From: Polyangium jinanense
GTDB taxonomy: Bacteria > Myxococcota > Polyangia > Polyangiales > Polyangiaceae
DNA length: 64,000 nucleotides
Assembly: GCF_028435365.1 (NCBI RefSeq)
Contig: NZ_JAGTJJ010000002.1
Span: forward strand, 372,001 to 436,000
Reading direction: 5' to 3'
The notes below the pieces were generated by a model. That model worked only from the letters and a program-made list of their open reading frames with translations. It did not search any database and was not told the DNA's origin. A program made the translations under genes and the position numbers. How positions within the stretch are numbered: the stretch's first letter is position 1; each line of letters starts with the position of its first letter. This document shows positions 44,986-54,613 of this stretch, in pieces.

Positions 44986-45285
44986 CGTTCGGCGAGCCTG
45001 CCCACGCCGCGCCCCCGCCCGCCGTTCTCGACTCGTCAGCATCGCGACGGCTCCCCTCGTCAAGACCGTAACGATCCCCCGCCTCGGCCCCTGACCCCTG
45101 CGCCGTTTCCTCGAAAAAACACGTGGATCGCGGCTGCTTCGGGTGCGGTACGGTTCCTGCCTTGGATCGCTGCGCCCTCCTCCCCCTGTCATTGACGCCG
45201 GGGGCCAGGTGTGAGACGCAACCGAGTCCCTCGGGGCGTCGGCACCGGCGGCGAGGGCGCTCGGTCGATCGTGGAGAAGCACGGC
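44986..45285. other. 300-base gap
   Basis: GC-rich sequence between the lipoprotein and the outer-membrane protein genes. I see no gene, strong hairpin or convincing promoter. Confidence 0.5.
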
Positions 45286-46719
45286 ATGAAGCATCGTCTC
45301 GGGATCGTCTTTGCCCTCGGCGTGGGGCTCTTTGGGCAGGCCTCGGCGCTGGCGCAGCCGGCGCCGGCCGCGGCAGCGGATCAGGCCGATCCGGCTGCGC
45401 CGCCGCCCCCGCCTCCCTCCCCGAACCCAGACGCGCCGCCGCCGCCGCCTCCGCCGGGGGGTCCGGCCGGGACGCCCGAGGCTCCGCCGCCCGTCGCGCT
45501 TCCGCCTTATCTCACCGGCAACACCACGACGCCGCTCAATCCGCCGCCGCCGCCGCCTCCGCCCGGAGGCAACAGCGGGACGCTCGCGCCGCCGGGGCCG
45601 GGCGCGGATGCGGGCGTCACGCCGAAGACGGCGCCGGCGCGCGTTCGGTGGCGCGGCACGAACCTCAACTGGGGTACGAACGCGACGACGACGGCGCTCG
45701 GGATCGGCCGCGATAACATCGGCAGCGAGGGCGAGCAGGTCTCGATGGGCTTCGGCCTCGTGCTGAACTACTTCATCCTCGAGCCGAAGCGCGCCGACGG
45801 CACGCCGCGCGGGTATTCGTTCCGCGTGCAGACGGCGCCCGGCTTCGACGTCGAGCTGACGAACAGCGATTTCACCACGACGAAGCGCGAGCCGCTCTTC
45901 CGCGACCTGCCCATTCAGGGCATTTTCTCCAAGCCGCTGTGGAGGAGCGCGAACGAGGAATGGGGGCTCAGCATGGCGGTGAACGGCACCGTGCTTTTGC
46001 CGACCTCGAAGCTCTCGCACGATCGCGGGATCTACGTGACGACGTCGCCGCGCGTGTCGCTCTTCGCGCAGGTGCCGATGCGGGGCAAGGACGCGGATTT
46101 CTTGAAGAATGTGCTCCTCGGCGTGAGCGCGCGCTGGGATCACCAGTTCACGCGGGCGACGGTCCCGACGAACCCGGACATCCAGCGGCCGCGGCAGACG
46201 CTCCAGGGGACCGTGTCGATGTCGGACCAGCTCACGGGCGGCTCGATCGACACGAACAGCTTGCGCACCGGCGCGTTCCTCTTCTTCGACGAGAAGCTCT
46301 TCGGCCACACGCTCTGGGTCTTCCTGAGCGGCGGCCTCCAGTATTCGTTCCTCAATCAGCCCCAGGTGAGCGACTGCGTGCAAATCACCACGGGGTGCGC
46401 CGATCCGGGCCGCGTCACGAGCCCGACGACGACGCGGTACACGACGAGCTTCGGCGTTGGCGTGAGCTACTTCCCCGCTTCGGAGTGGGGTTTTTCGATC
46501 GATTACGGCAACGCCAACACGCAGATTGGCCTCGACGGCAAGCGGCGCAATCCGTTCTATAGCCCCGATGCCACGCTCAGCGCGAGCCTCATCCTCTCGA
46601 TCGACGCCATCTACGAGCGCTTGACCGGTCCGTCGCGTGACGATCCGTTCATCGTCTTCGGCAGCAACAAGAAGACCCGCGGCGTGCCGCAGTCCGCTCA
46701 GCGCGAAGTCCTGTTCTAG
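45286..46719 (+). CDS. Outer-membrane beta-barrel protein
   Basis: A 477-residue protein: signal peptide (LGIVFALGVGLFGQASALA), then about 100 residues of Pro/Gly/Ala linker with long proline runs, then a beta-barrel of about 14 strands (TNLNWGTNATTTALGIGRD, VSMGFGLVLNYFILEPKR, GVGVSYFPASEWGFSIDYGN) ending in Phe. There is a Cys pair (DCVQITTGCADPG) in one loop. Function unknown. ATG 45286 follows GGAGAAG. Confidence 0.75.
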   Translation: MKHRLGIVFALGVGLFGQASALAQPAPAAAADQADPAAPPPPPPSPNPDAPPPPPPPGGPAGTPEAPPPVALPPYLTGNTTTPLNPPPPPPPPGGNSGTLAPPGPGADAGVTPKTAPARVRWRGTNLNWGTNATTTALGIGRDNIGSEGEQVSMGFGLVLNYFILEPKRADGTPRGYSFRVQTAPGFDVELTNSDFTTTKREPLFRDLPIQGIFSKPLWRSANEEWGLSMAVNGTVLLPTSKLSHDRGIYVTTSPRVSLFAQVPMRGKDADFLKNVLLGVSARWDHQFTRATVPTNPDIQRPRQTLQGTVSMSDQLTGGSIDTNSLRTGAFLFFDEKLFGHTLWVFLSGGLQYSFLNQPQVSDCVQITTGCADPGRVTSPTTTRYTTSFGVGVSYFPASEWGFSIDYGNANTQIGLDGKRRNPFYSPDATLSASLILSIDAIYERLTGPSRDDPFIVFGSNKKTRGVPQSAQREVLF

Positions 46720-46770
46720 CCGCGCGGTTTCTTGGCCCGTCCCCCGGCCCTCTGGCATGGGGGACGAGTC

Positions 46771-48186
46771 GTGACCGCCGCGCTCGCCGTCCAACCGACC
46801 CCCACGCCCCCGCCCTCCGCCGTTCCGTCCTCGCGCCGGAAACCGCGCGCGAGCCGGCGATTGCCTTGCAAGCTCGGCCCGTACACGCTCTTCGAGCGGA
46901 TCGGCTACGGCGGCATGGCGAACGTGTATCTCGCCCGCCGGAAGACCGAGCTCGGCGGGCATCACCTCTGCGTCATCAAGGAGGTGTTGCCGGAGCTCGC
47001 GCACGATGCGCGCATGGCGGAGATGCTCGCCGAAGAGGCCCGCATCACGAGCCTGCTCCGCCACGAGAACGTCGTCGAGGTGCACGACCTCGGCCGCGAC
47101 GGCGAGAGCCTCTACCTCGCGATGGAGTACGTCGAGGGATTCGATCTGCGCGAGCTCTTGCGCCGCGCGGCCGCGGCGAAGGTGCCCTTTCCGGTCGCGT
47201 ATTCGCTCAGGATCGTGGGCGACGTGCTCCGCGGGCTCGATTACGCGCATCGATGGAAGGACGAGAGCGGCGCGCCGCTCGGGATCGTGCATCGCGACGT
47301 TTCGCCGGCGAACGTACTCGTGAGCTTCGAAGGGGGAGTCAAGCTCTGCGATTTCGGGATTGCGCGGGCGGGCGCGGTGAGCGGCGTGGATACGGCGTTC
47401 CAGGGCAAAGCCGGGTACATGAGCCCGGAGCAGGCGCGGGGCGACGCGCTCACAGGGGCCTCGGACGTCTTTGCGGTCGGAATCATCCTGTGGGAGCTGC
47501 TCGCGGGCAGGCGTCTTTACAAGGCGGAGCCCGGGGAGTCGCTGCGGGAGGCCTCGCGCAGGGCGGAGATCCCGGCGCTCCCGAGCCGGGGTTTGCCCGA
47601 GGAGGAGGAGCTTTTTGGCATCGTGCGGCGCGCGCTCGCCCGGGACACGGAGGAGCGATATCCCACGGCCGCGGCGATGCGAGAGGACCTCGAAGCGTAC
47701 GCGACGAAGACGCGCATGCTGGCGAGCCCGACCCAGTTCGGCGCGTGGCTCACGCACCATTTCGGCAAGGCAGTGATCTCCGAGCGGCGGGCGCGGCAGC
47801 GCGCGATCGAGGCGATCGAGCGTGGTCCGGTCGCGGTGATCACGCCGATCGGGAAACGCGCGCGGCCGGCGAACGGGAATGCGGCCGAGAAAAACCCGAA
47901 CCACACGGAGGCGCCGCCCACGCAGCGCGTGGTGCCGCGGAAGGAAGCGGTCGCCGAGGCGCCCGAGAGCGGCGTGCGGCAGACGAAATCGCTCGATCCG
48001 GCGGAGCGGGAGAAGCGGCTCGCGAAGAAGCGGCGCAAGGCGCTGAAAGCGCAGGGAAAAAGCGTCGCCGCGATGAAGGTCGCGCCACGCGAGGCGTCGG
48101 AGGGCGGGTATGCGGGCGCGATTCTGCTGCTCGCGGCGGCGATGGTGGCGGGGCTCGTGATGCTCCAGCTCACCGCGGGCGGCTGA
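46771..48186 (+). CDS. Serine/threonine protein kinase with C-terminal membrane anchor
   Basis: A 471-residue Hanks-type kinase. All core motifs are present: GYGGMANVY (46-54), Lys70 in CVIKE, HRDVSPANVL with catalytic Asp176, DFG at 194 and GYMSPEQARG. A basic Pro/Thr-rich tail follows, then one membrane helix (GAILLLAAAMVAGLVML, about 450-466) at the very end, leaving almost nothing outside the cell. So it anchors but does not sense through an outer domain. GTG 46771 was chosen after GGGGGACGAG. It converges on the TIGR02996-like gene with 6 bases between stops. Confidence 0.92.
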   Translation: MTAALAVQPTPTPPPSAVPSSRRKPRASRRLPCKLGPYTLFERIGYGGMANVYLARRKTELGGHHLCVIKEVLPELAHDARMAEMLAEEARITSLLRHENVVEVHDLGRDGESLYLAMEYVEGFDLRELLRRAAAAKVPFPVAYSLRIVGDVLRGLDYAHRWKDESGAPLGIVHRDVSPANVLVSFEGGVKLCDFGIARAGAVSGVDTAFQGKAGYMSPEQARGDALTGASDVFAVGIILWELLAGRRLYKAEPGESLREASRRAEIPALPSRGLPEEEELFGIVRRALARDTEERYPTAAAMREDLEAYATKTRMLASPTQFGAWLTHHFGKAVISERRARQRAIEAIERGPVAVITPIGKRARPANGNAAEKNPNHTEAPPTQRVVPRKEAVAEAPESGVRQTKSLDPAEREKRLAKKRRKALKAQGKSVAAMKVAPREASEGGYAGAILLLAAAMVAGLVMLQLTAGG

Positions 48187-48192
48187 AAAGAA

Positions 48193-48735
48193 TCAGTCGT
48201 CGCCGGGGAAAATGGCGTTGGCCAAGTCGCCGTTCGGATCGGGCCTCCCCAGGACCAGCGATCGCTCCCGGGGTACCGCGATGCAATGCCCCGCCTGGGC
48301 ATGTGCCGTCGCGTCTCTTCCACGACTGCAGAGATAGACGCGCTCCTGGCAGCGGCCGCAGAAGCGCACGGATGCCTCCTCGGTCGGCGCGAGTGTCTCC
48401 CAGCGCTCGGGGCATTCGAACGTGAACCGGACGTACTGCTTCTCTTGCTTGGCGCTGCCGCAATTCAGGATCTCGTTGCGGCCGAGGAGATCCGTCCAAT
48501 CGCGGGAGACGAGGCCCGAGAGCTCGGTGAATCGCGCCCGGGTCGTCGGATCCTCGGCAGCGTTCTCATGCAGCGCGACCTCGAGCCGCAGCCACTCGGC
48601 GCGCTGGGGATCGGTCGCTTCGAGCCGTGCTGCATAGGCGAGCCGCATCCGGCTCGTGAGCGTGCCGTTCATCGCGAACTCGAGCAAGGGCCGCTCCGCC
48701 GGATCTGCGAGGTAATCGAGGAGGCCACGCGTCAT
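48193..48735 (-). CDS. TIGR02996-like protein with cysteine motif
   Basis: A 180-residue protein. Its N-terminal half has RLEATDPQRAEWLRLEVALHENA, resembling the repeat-companion domain TIGR02996 seen in myxobacteria and planctomycetes. The C-terminal half contains NCGSAKQEKQYVRF and FECPERWETL, then VRFCGRCQERVYLCS, which may bind a metal. No signal peptide. It is divergent from priA by 90 bases. The function is unknown. Confidence 0.65.
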   Translation of the reverse strand: MTRGLLDYLADPAERPLLEFAMNGTLTSRMRLAYAARLEATDPQRAEWLRLEVALHENAAEDPTTRARFTELSGLVSRDWTDLLGRNEILNCGSAKQEKQYVRFTFECPERWETLAPTEEASVRFCGRCQERVYLCSRGRDATAHAQAGHCIAVPRERSLVLGRPDPNGDLANAIFPGDD

Positions 48736-48825
48736 GCCCCGAGGTTATCACGATCCGCACATGGTCGCGCTTGCTCGTCCTCCTGGATGCACGACCCTCG
48801 AAAACCTGATACCTCTCCGGCAGTC

Positions 48826-51105
48826 ATGCCCCTCCTCTGCGAGGTCGCCGTCCCCGTCCCGCTCGCTCGGGCCTTTTCCTACGAGGTCCCGCCCGCGCTC
48901 GCCGCCTCGGTTCGTCCGGGCGCGCGCGTGCTCGTCGAGTTCGGCCGAAAGAAGGTCCTCGGCGTGGTCCTCGCGACGTCCGAGGGCGCGGCGCCCGAGG
49001 GCGTGCGGCTCAAGCCCATCGCGGCGGTCGTTGATCCCGAGCCGGTCCTGCCGCCGGAGCTGCTCTCGTTTTTACGCGAGCTCTCGTCGTATTATTTCGC
49101 GCCGATCGGCGAGGTCCTACGGCTCGCGCTCCCGGCCGTCGAGCGCGAGGACGTGCGCGCGCTCGAAGCGCAGGGGGAGCTTCCGGGCACGCTCTCGCGC
49201 GTGAAGCAGGTGGGCGGGCGCAAGATTGCGTATGCGCGGCCGACGGACGCCGTGGAGGAGCCGGGGGTTTTGCGCGGGCAAGCCGCGTCGGTGCTCGCGC
49301 TTCTCCGGTCGAACGGGGAAATGCCCATCGCGCGGCTCGAAGAAAAATTCGGCAATGCGCGGGCCGCGGTGAAGAAGCTCGCCTCGCTCGGGCTCGTGGT
49401 GACGGAGGAGCGGGAGCCGCCGCGGGACGCGTTTTTCGCAAGGCCCGAGCCGCGCGACGAGCCGCCGGTGTTGAACGAAGCGCAAAGCGCGGCCGAGGCG
49501 CGGATCGAGGAGGCGCTGCAGGGGATTGGGGCGCAGAAATCGGCGGCATTTCTGCTTTTCGGCGTGACGGGATCCGGAAAAACCGAGGTGTACCTGCGGG
49601 CCATTGCGGGCTGCCTCGCGCGGGGGCGGGGCGCGATCGTGATGGTGCCCGAAATCGCGCTCACGCCGCAGCTCGTGGCGCGGTTCCGAGCGCGGTTCGG
49701 CGACGATCTCGCGGTCTTGCACAGCGGTTTGTCGGAGGCGGATCGGCACGCGATGTGGAAACGCGTGCGGACCGGGGCCGTGCGCGTGGCGATCGGGGCG
49801 CGCTCGGCGATCTTCGCGCCCGTCGCGAACCTCGGGCTCATCCTCGTGGACGAGGAGCACGACGGCTCGTTCAAGCAGGAGGAGGGCGTGCGGTACCACG
49901 CCCGCGACATGGCCCTGCTGCGCGCGCACCGCGCTTCCGCCGTGGCGGTGCTCGGCTCGGCGACGCCCTCGCTCGAGTCGGTGCACCTCGTGCGTCAGGG
50001 CAAACTCGTCGAATTGCGCCTGCCCGACCGCGCGCACCGGGAGGCGACGTTGCCCGAGGTGACGACGGTCGATCTACGTCGCATCGGGGCGGGGCCGACG
50101 GGGAACAAGCTCATCTCGCTCCCTTTGCATCGCGCGCTCGAAAAGACGCTCGCGGCGGGGGAGCAGGCGATCCTGTTCCTCAATCGACGCGGCTTTGCGC
50201 CGAGCGTCGTGTGCGAGTCGTGCGGGCACGTGGCCACGTGCCTCGCTTGCTCGGTGGCGCTCACGTTTCACCGGGCGCGGGGCGGACGCATGCGGTGCCA
50301 TTATTGCGATTGGGAAGGGCCGATGCCCGCGGCGTGCTCGGAATGCAGGGCGCCCGCGCTCGCGCTGGAAGGGCTCGGGACCGAGCGGCTCGAAGAGACG
50401 ATCGCCGAGGCGTTTCCCACGGCGCGCGTGGCGCGGCTCGATCGGGACGTGGCCGACGGCGCGAAGGCGGAGGCCATTCTCGCGAAGATGCGGGCGGGCG
50501 AGATCGACGTGCTCGTGGGCACACAAATGGTCACGAAGGGGCACGACCTCGGCAACGTGACGCTCGTCGGCGTGCTCAATGCGGACGCGGCGCTCTCCTT
50601 GCCGGATTTTCGCGCGTCGGAGCGAGGTTTTCAGCTGCTCGTGCAGGTCGCGGGGCGCGCCGGGCGGCGGGATCGACCGGGCCGGGTGCTCATCCAGACG
50701 CGCAATCCCGAGCAACCTGCAGTGCAATTCGCGAAGCGGCACGACGTGAGCGCGTTTCTGGAGCACGAGCTCGCCGATCGGGCGGAGGTTGGGTATCCGC
50801 CCTTCTCGCGTTTGGCGCTCTTCCGGGTCGACGCGCTCGACGAGGAGGTGGCGCGGCGCGCGGCGGGCGTGATTGCGGCGCACGCGAAGACCTCGCCCGA
50901 GGGGCAATCGCGCGTGGTCGAGGTCCTCGGCCCCGCGGCGGCGCCGCTCGCGCGCCTGCGAGGTCGGTATCGATTCCGGGTTCTTTTGCGCGCCAAGGAT
51001 CGCCGCGCGCTCCGGGCCGCGACCGCGGCGGCGGCGGCGGCGATTCCCGAGATCGATCGGCGCGTGCGGGTCGTGGTGGACGTCGACCCCGTGGCGATGC
51101 TCTGA
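48826..51105 (+). CDS. priA: Primosomal protein N' (replication restart helicase)
   Basis: A 759-residue PriA. The N-terminal DNA-binding region opens LLCEVAVPVPLARAFSYEVP. The helicase core has Walker A GVTGSGKT at 246-253 and DEEH at 342-345. The zinc-binding insert has CESCGHVATCLAC from residue 463 and CHYCDWEGPMPAACSEC. Later motifs TQMVTKGHDLGNVTLVGVLNAD and VAGRAGRRDRPG are intact. It restarts stalled forks by loading the primosome. ATG 48826 was chosen; an in-frame ATG at 48787 would add 13 residues. Confidence 0.93.
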   Translation: MPLLCEVAVPVPLARAFSYEVPPALAASVRPGARVLVEFGRKKVLGVVLATSEGAAPEGVRLKPIAAVVDPEPVLPPELLSFLRELSSYYFAPIGEVLRLALPAVEREDVRALEAQGELPGTLSRVKQVGGRKIAYARPTDAVEEPGVLRGQAASVLALLRSNGEMPIARLEEKFGNARAAVKKLASLGLVVTEEREPPRDAFFARPEPRDEPPVLNEAQSAAEARIEEALQGIGAQKSAAFLLFGVTGSGKTEVYLRAIAGCLARGRGAIVMVPEIALTPQLVARFRARFGDDLAVLHSGLSEADRHAMWKRVRTGAVRVAIGARSAIFAPVANLGLILVDEEHDGSFKQEEGVRYHARDMALLRAHRASAVAVLGSATPSLESVHLVRQGKLVELRLPDRAHREATLPEVTTVDLRRIGAGPTGNKLISLPLHRALEKTLAAGEQAILFLNRRGFAPSVVCESCGHVATCLACSVALTFHRARGGRMRCHYCDWEGPMPAACSECRAPALALEGLGTERLEETIAEAFPTARVARLDRDVADGAKAEAILAKMRAGEIDVLVGTQMVTKGHDLGNVTLVGVLNADAALSLPDFRASERGFQLLVQVAGRAGRRDRPGRVLIQTRNPEQPAVQFAKRHDVSAFLEHELADRAEVGYPPFSRLALFRVDALDEEVARRAAGVIAAHAKTSPEGQSRVVEVLGPAAAPLARLRGRYRFRVLLRAKDRRALRAATAAAAAAIPEIDRRVRVVVDVDPVAML

Positions 51106-51106
51106 G

Positions 51107-53323
51107 CTAGGGTTTTTCCCGGTCCGCCTTCGCGTCCTCCTCGATGACGAGGTCGCGCACGGCATCGTCGAGCTCGGCGCGGGCGATGGCCGCGTCGTCG
51201 CTGCGCTGGGTGATCTTCACGGCGAGCTCGTCGCCGGTCTTCGTCACGCTTTCGAGCCGCTCGAGCAGCATCTTGCGGAGCTTTTCGGCCTGGGGCGTCT
51301 TCTCGATGGCCTTCACGTTTTCCCTGAGCTCCACGGCGCGCTCCACGGCCTCCTGCCGTTTTTCGCGCAATCGATTGAGCTCGTCGTTCGCGGCGCCGAG
51401 CGTGCGGCGGAGCTCGACGATGCGAGCCATTCGTTTTTGCGTGTCCTCGGGCAGCGCCGAGCCCTTCAGGTACAGCGCGAGCCGTTCGCCGTCGGCCGTG
51501 AGCACGAACCATTGCCGCTCGACGGGGCGCGCCTCCTCGATGACGATCTTCAGGGGCTTCTGGGGTGTGAGCGCGACGCGGATGAAATAGGCATCGGGGT
51601 TCTTTTCGGTGCCCTCGGGTAACGCGAGCGGCTCGTAGCCGGGCGTTCGCGGATGCCGCAGGACGAGCGTATTCGGCACGTTGTGGCCGGGCTCGACCTC
51701 GTACGTGGTGACGAGCCGCTGCCGGTCCGTGACGCGCAGGACCCCGCGCGCGAGGGCCACGATGCGCAGGGGTTCGTCGAGGGACATCCGGCCCTGCGAA
51801 ACGCGGGTCGAATTGTCGACGGCGTACGGAATGGTCGATCGTTCGCCCGGAAGGAGGCGCATGATCACGCCCTCGCCGACGAACGTGCCGCCCGAGAAGA
51901 TCGAGACCGAGCCGGGTTGCAGGCCGATGTCGCTCTTGTTCTCGATCTCGGCCGCGCGGAACGGGTGCGTCGCGCTTTGCGGCGCCGCGGGGTCGGGACG
52001 ATAAAGAAGAACGTCGTCGCCGTTCATCGGGCGATTGATGAGCGTGATCAGCGCCGACGATTTTTTCGCGAGCGTGACGGGGTTCGCGATCTGGTACCGA
52101 TAACTGCCGCTCGAAGCGTCGATGCGGCCTGCACCCTCGGGCATCCGCGCGAGCGCCTCCGTCGTGATCGGCGAGGTCGTCCCCGTCGTGGTGTTCGTGG
52201 CCTCCCGCTTCACCTGATCGGCGACGTTGAATGCGACGCGCCGGTTTTTCGCGCGCCCCTGCTCCGTCGCATTGCTGTCCAAGGGCCGATCCGTGCCATA
52301 CGAGCGAATCGAGAGCCGCATGCCTGGGACACCCCGCTTGACCAGCGCGGCTCGCACGGCCGAGGCGCGGCGCGTCGCGAGATCGGGCGGGCTCGTCTCG
52401 TCGGTCGAGGTGTGTCCCTCGATTTCGACGAGCGTGATCCACGGGTTCTCCAGGAGCACCTTCGCGACCTCGTCGAGGAGCGGATGACTCACGGGCTTCA
52501 CGATATCGGAGCCCTTGTCGAAGAGGACCTGCGGGAGGATTTTGAGCTCGCTCGAGACCAGGCGCACGTGCGAGGGGCAGCCGGCGAGCTTGGGATCGGT
52601 ATGCACGGTGCCGCGGTCGTTGGGACAAGCGTCCTCGCGATCGGGGACGCCGTCCGCGTCCGTGTCGCGGCCCGCGACGTTCTCGGCGAGGACGGGGCCG
52701 ACGGCGCCGCCCTGCGGGCCGTAAATGCCCTTGAGCTCGGGCCTTTCGATCATCGTGGGCGAGCGAAGATCGGAGCTGTACGAAAGCGGCGCGCCCGTGG
52801 CGAGCGTGACGCGCACGTCGTTCCAGTCCTCGTCGCCGATGTTGTCGATGAGCGCCCACGCTTGCAGGAGCGCACGGCGCTCCTTTTGCTCCTTCGTCGG
52901 GAGGATGATGCGATACGTGGCTTTCCAGGCGGCGGTGGGGACGGCATACGCAATGGAGACGGGGCGCGACGGGCGCGGGGAGAAGACGAGCTCGAGCTCG
53001 GTCGGCTCCTCGGGCGAGTCGCCGCGGCCCGAGCGCGGCAAACGGGCGCTGACGGTCGAGGGCGTCTCGTTCGGGCCGAGCCCCTCCTCGACGACGACGA
53101 CGCTCTTCAAAACATCGTCGACCTCCCGCTCGCGGAACCGGAGCGCGAGTTTGTCCGAGGACATCTCGCCGGTGCGCTCGAAGTAGCCGAGGCCATTCTG
53201 GTAGAGGACGACGTGTCGTAGGCGCAGGCCCTTCGAGGGGCCGTGGGCGAGCGGAGCGGCGCAGGCCGTGAGGAAGATCGGGGCGAGGAGGAGCGCCCGG
53301 AGCGAGAGCGAGAGAGCGCGCAT
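51107..53323 (-). CDS. DUF4139-type lipoprotein with an embedded OmpA domain
   Basis: A 738-residue lipoprotein (lipobox LTAC). The first 210 residues look like the start of a DUF4139 domain (RHVVLYQNGLGYFERTG, AAWKATYRIIL, NIGDEDWNDVRVTLATGAPLSY). A calcium-type repeat (DTDADGVPDREDACPND) then leads into an OmpA/MotB domain (ILPQVLFDKGSDIVKP, VEIEGHTSTDE, LATRRASAVRAALVKRGVP, RAKNRRVAF), and the DUF4139 fold resumes with the C-terminal half (LPGERSTIPYAVDN, TYEVEPGHNVPNTLVLRHPR). The last 120 residues are a coiled coil. OmpA domains bind peptidoglycan, so this probably anchors the outer membrane to the wall. The stop is one base from that of priA. Confidence 0.82.
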   Translation of the reverse strand: MRALSLSLRALLLAPIFLTACAAPLAHGPSKGLRLRHVVLYQNGLGYFERTGEMSSDKLALRFREREVDDVLKSVVVVEEGLGPNETPSTVSARLPRSGRGDSPEEPTELELVFSPRPSRPVSIAYAVPTAAWKATYRIILPTKEQKERRALLQAWALIDNIGDEDWNDVRVTLATGAPLSYSSDLRSPTMIERPELKGIYGPQGGAVGPVLAENVAGRDTDADGVPDREDACPNDRGTVHTDPKLAGCPSHVRLVSSELKILPQVLFDKGSDIVKPVSHPLLDEVAKVLLENPWITLVEIEGHTSTDETSPPDLATRRASAVRAALVKRGVPGMRLSIRSYGTDRPLDSNATEQGRAKNRRVAFNVADQVKREATNTTTGTTSPITTEALARMPEGAGRIDASSGSYRYQIANPVTLAKKSSALITLINRPMNGDDVLLYRPDPAAPQSATHPFRAAEIENKSDIGLQPGSVSIFSGGTFVGEGVIMRLLPGERSTIPYAVDNSTRVSQGRMSLDEPLRIVALARGVLRVTDRQRLVTTYEVEPGHNVPNTLVLRHPRTPGYEPLALPEGTEKNPDAYFIRVALTPQKPLKIVIEEARPVERQWFVLTADGERLALYLKGSALPEDTQKRMARIVELRRTLGAANDELNRLREKRQEAVERAVELRENVKAIEKTPQAEKLRKMLLERLESVTKTGDELAVKITQRSDDAAIARAELDDAVRDLVIEEDAKADREKP

Positions 53324-53407
53324 GTGCGAAGCCTACTACGGTTTTACAGTCTTTCGTGGTCAAAATGCCGTTTTCAAACGCCGCGGCGCGTCCTATATCG
53401 GCCGCTC

Positions 53408-54604
53408 ATGTCGTCCTCGCACGCTGCCGCCCTTGGATCGCTGCTCCCCCGGCGTGAAGCCATCCTGGAAGAGGCCCGCCGGGACCTCGACGATCGCGCC
53501 TCGCGCGGAGGGACGAATGCGCCCGCCGCGATCGTCGACCCGCTCGTGGACGGGTTTTTTCGCGCGGCCGACGCCGGGGATGCGGAGGCCGCGGCGGCGA
53601 CATTGAGCGAAATGCTGGAAACGACGGGGATTCCGCTCGATGGTGAGATCCTCGCGCTCGAAGTCGTGCGTCGCGCCCTCGTTCGTCACGTGCTCGCGTC
53701 GGGCGAGCCGGAGGTCGGCGGCGCGGCGGCGTCCTTCGTGGAGGACGTGGTGGAGCGCGTCTCGACGTCGCTCGCGAGGCAATCCGTGGCGGCCCTCGGG
53801 AAGACGCGCCACGCGCTCGAACACCATGATTGGATGTTCCAGAACCTGCCGACGATCATGCATTCGATCGACGCACAAGGGCGGATCAGCGCGGTGAACG
53901 ATCGCTGGATCGAGACCCTGGGATACACGCGGGACGAGGCGCTCGGGCGGCGCTCGACGGAGTTCTTGACGCCGGAATCGGCTCGGTATGCGCGCGAGAT
54001 CGTCCTGCCCGCGTTTTTCAAGACAGGCCGATGCGACAACGTGCTCTATCAGTTCGTCCGCAAGGACGGCTCGCTCCTCGATGTCATGCTCTCGGCGATC
54101 GCCGACCGGGACGAGGCAGGCAATGTGATCCGGTCGCAAGCGGTGCTGACGGACGTGACCGAGCAGCTCGCGGCGGAGCGGGCAGCGCAGGCGGCGGCCG
54201 CGCAGGAGGAGACGATTCGCGCGCAAAGGGACATGCTCCGGGCGATTTCCACGCCGCTCGTGCCGCTCGGCGACGGCGTTCTTTTGATGCCGCTCGTGGG
54301 GACGATGGATTCCGCGCGGGCCGAACAAATGATGGCGGCGCTGCTCGACGGCGTGGTGACGCACGCAGCCGAGGTCGCTATTCTCGACGTGACCGGCGTG
54401 CCGTCGGTGGACGCCTCCGTGGCGGAGGCGCTCGTGCGCGCGACGAAAGCGGTGGGGCTGCTCGGCGCGCGCGTCGTGCTCACGGGCCTCGGGCCGTCCG
54501 CGGCCCACACGCTGGTGGAGCTCGACATGGAGCTCGGCGGCATGACGACGAAAGCGACGTTGCGGGATGGACTCGCCGCGGCGCGGAAGCGCGCGCGGCA
54601 TTGA
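53408..54604 (+). CDS. PAS-STAS regulator (RsbR-like)
   Basis: A 398-residue cytoplasmic protein with an N-terminal helical domain (15-130), a PAS domain (140-250: MFQNLPTIMHSIDAQGRISAVNDRW, LGYTRDEALGR) and a C-terminal STAS domain (285-390: GVLLMPLVGTMDSARAEQMM, AILDVTGVPSVDASVAEALV). This layout is that of RsbR-type stressosome components. The STAS helix has a Ser (PSVDAS) at the usual phosphorylation place. No RsbS, RsbT or sigma-B genes are adjacent. ATG 53408 was chosen; divergent from the DUF4139 lipoprotein. Confidence 0.85.
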   Translation: MSSSHAAALGSLLPRREAILEEARRDLDDRASRGGTNAPAAIVDPLVDGFFRAADAGDAEAAAATLSEMLETTGIPLDGEILALEVVRRALVRHVLASGEPEVGGAAASFVEDVVERVSTSLARQSVAALGKTRHALEHHDWMFQNLPTIMHSIDAQGRISAVNDRWIETLGYTRDEALGRRSTEFLTPESARYAREIVLPAFFKTGRCDNVLYQFVRKDGSLLDVMLSAIADRDEAGNVIRSQAVLTDVTEQLAAERAAQAAAAQEETIRAQRDMLRAISTPLVPLGDGVLLMPLVGTMDSARAEQMMAALLDGVVTHAAEVAILDVTGVPSVDASVAEALVRATKAVGLLGARVVLTGLGPSAAHTLVELDMELGGMTTKATLRDGLAAARKRARH

Positions 54605-54613
54605 GAGGATGCG

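Noticed and set aside
43333..47904. 1523-codon open frame on the minus strand
   Set aside because: It is antisense to the MFS, lipoprotein, barrel and kinase genes. It is Arg-, Asp- and Glu-rich without motifs, as expected from a GC-rich mirror frame, while the plus-strand genes have clear family motifs.
49117..51165. Minus-strand open frames (306 and 363 codons) over priA
   Set aside because: They mirror priA and show only Arg/His/Asp-rich sequence without domains.
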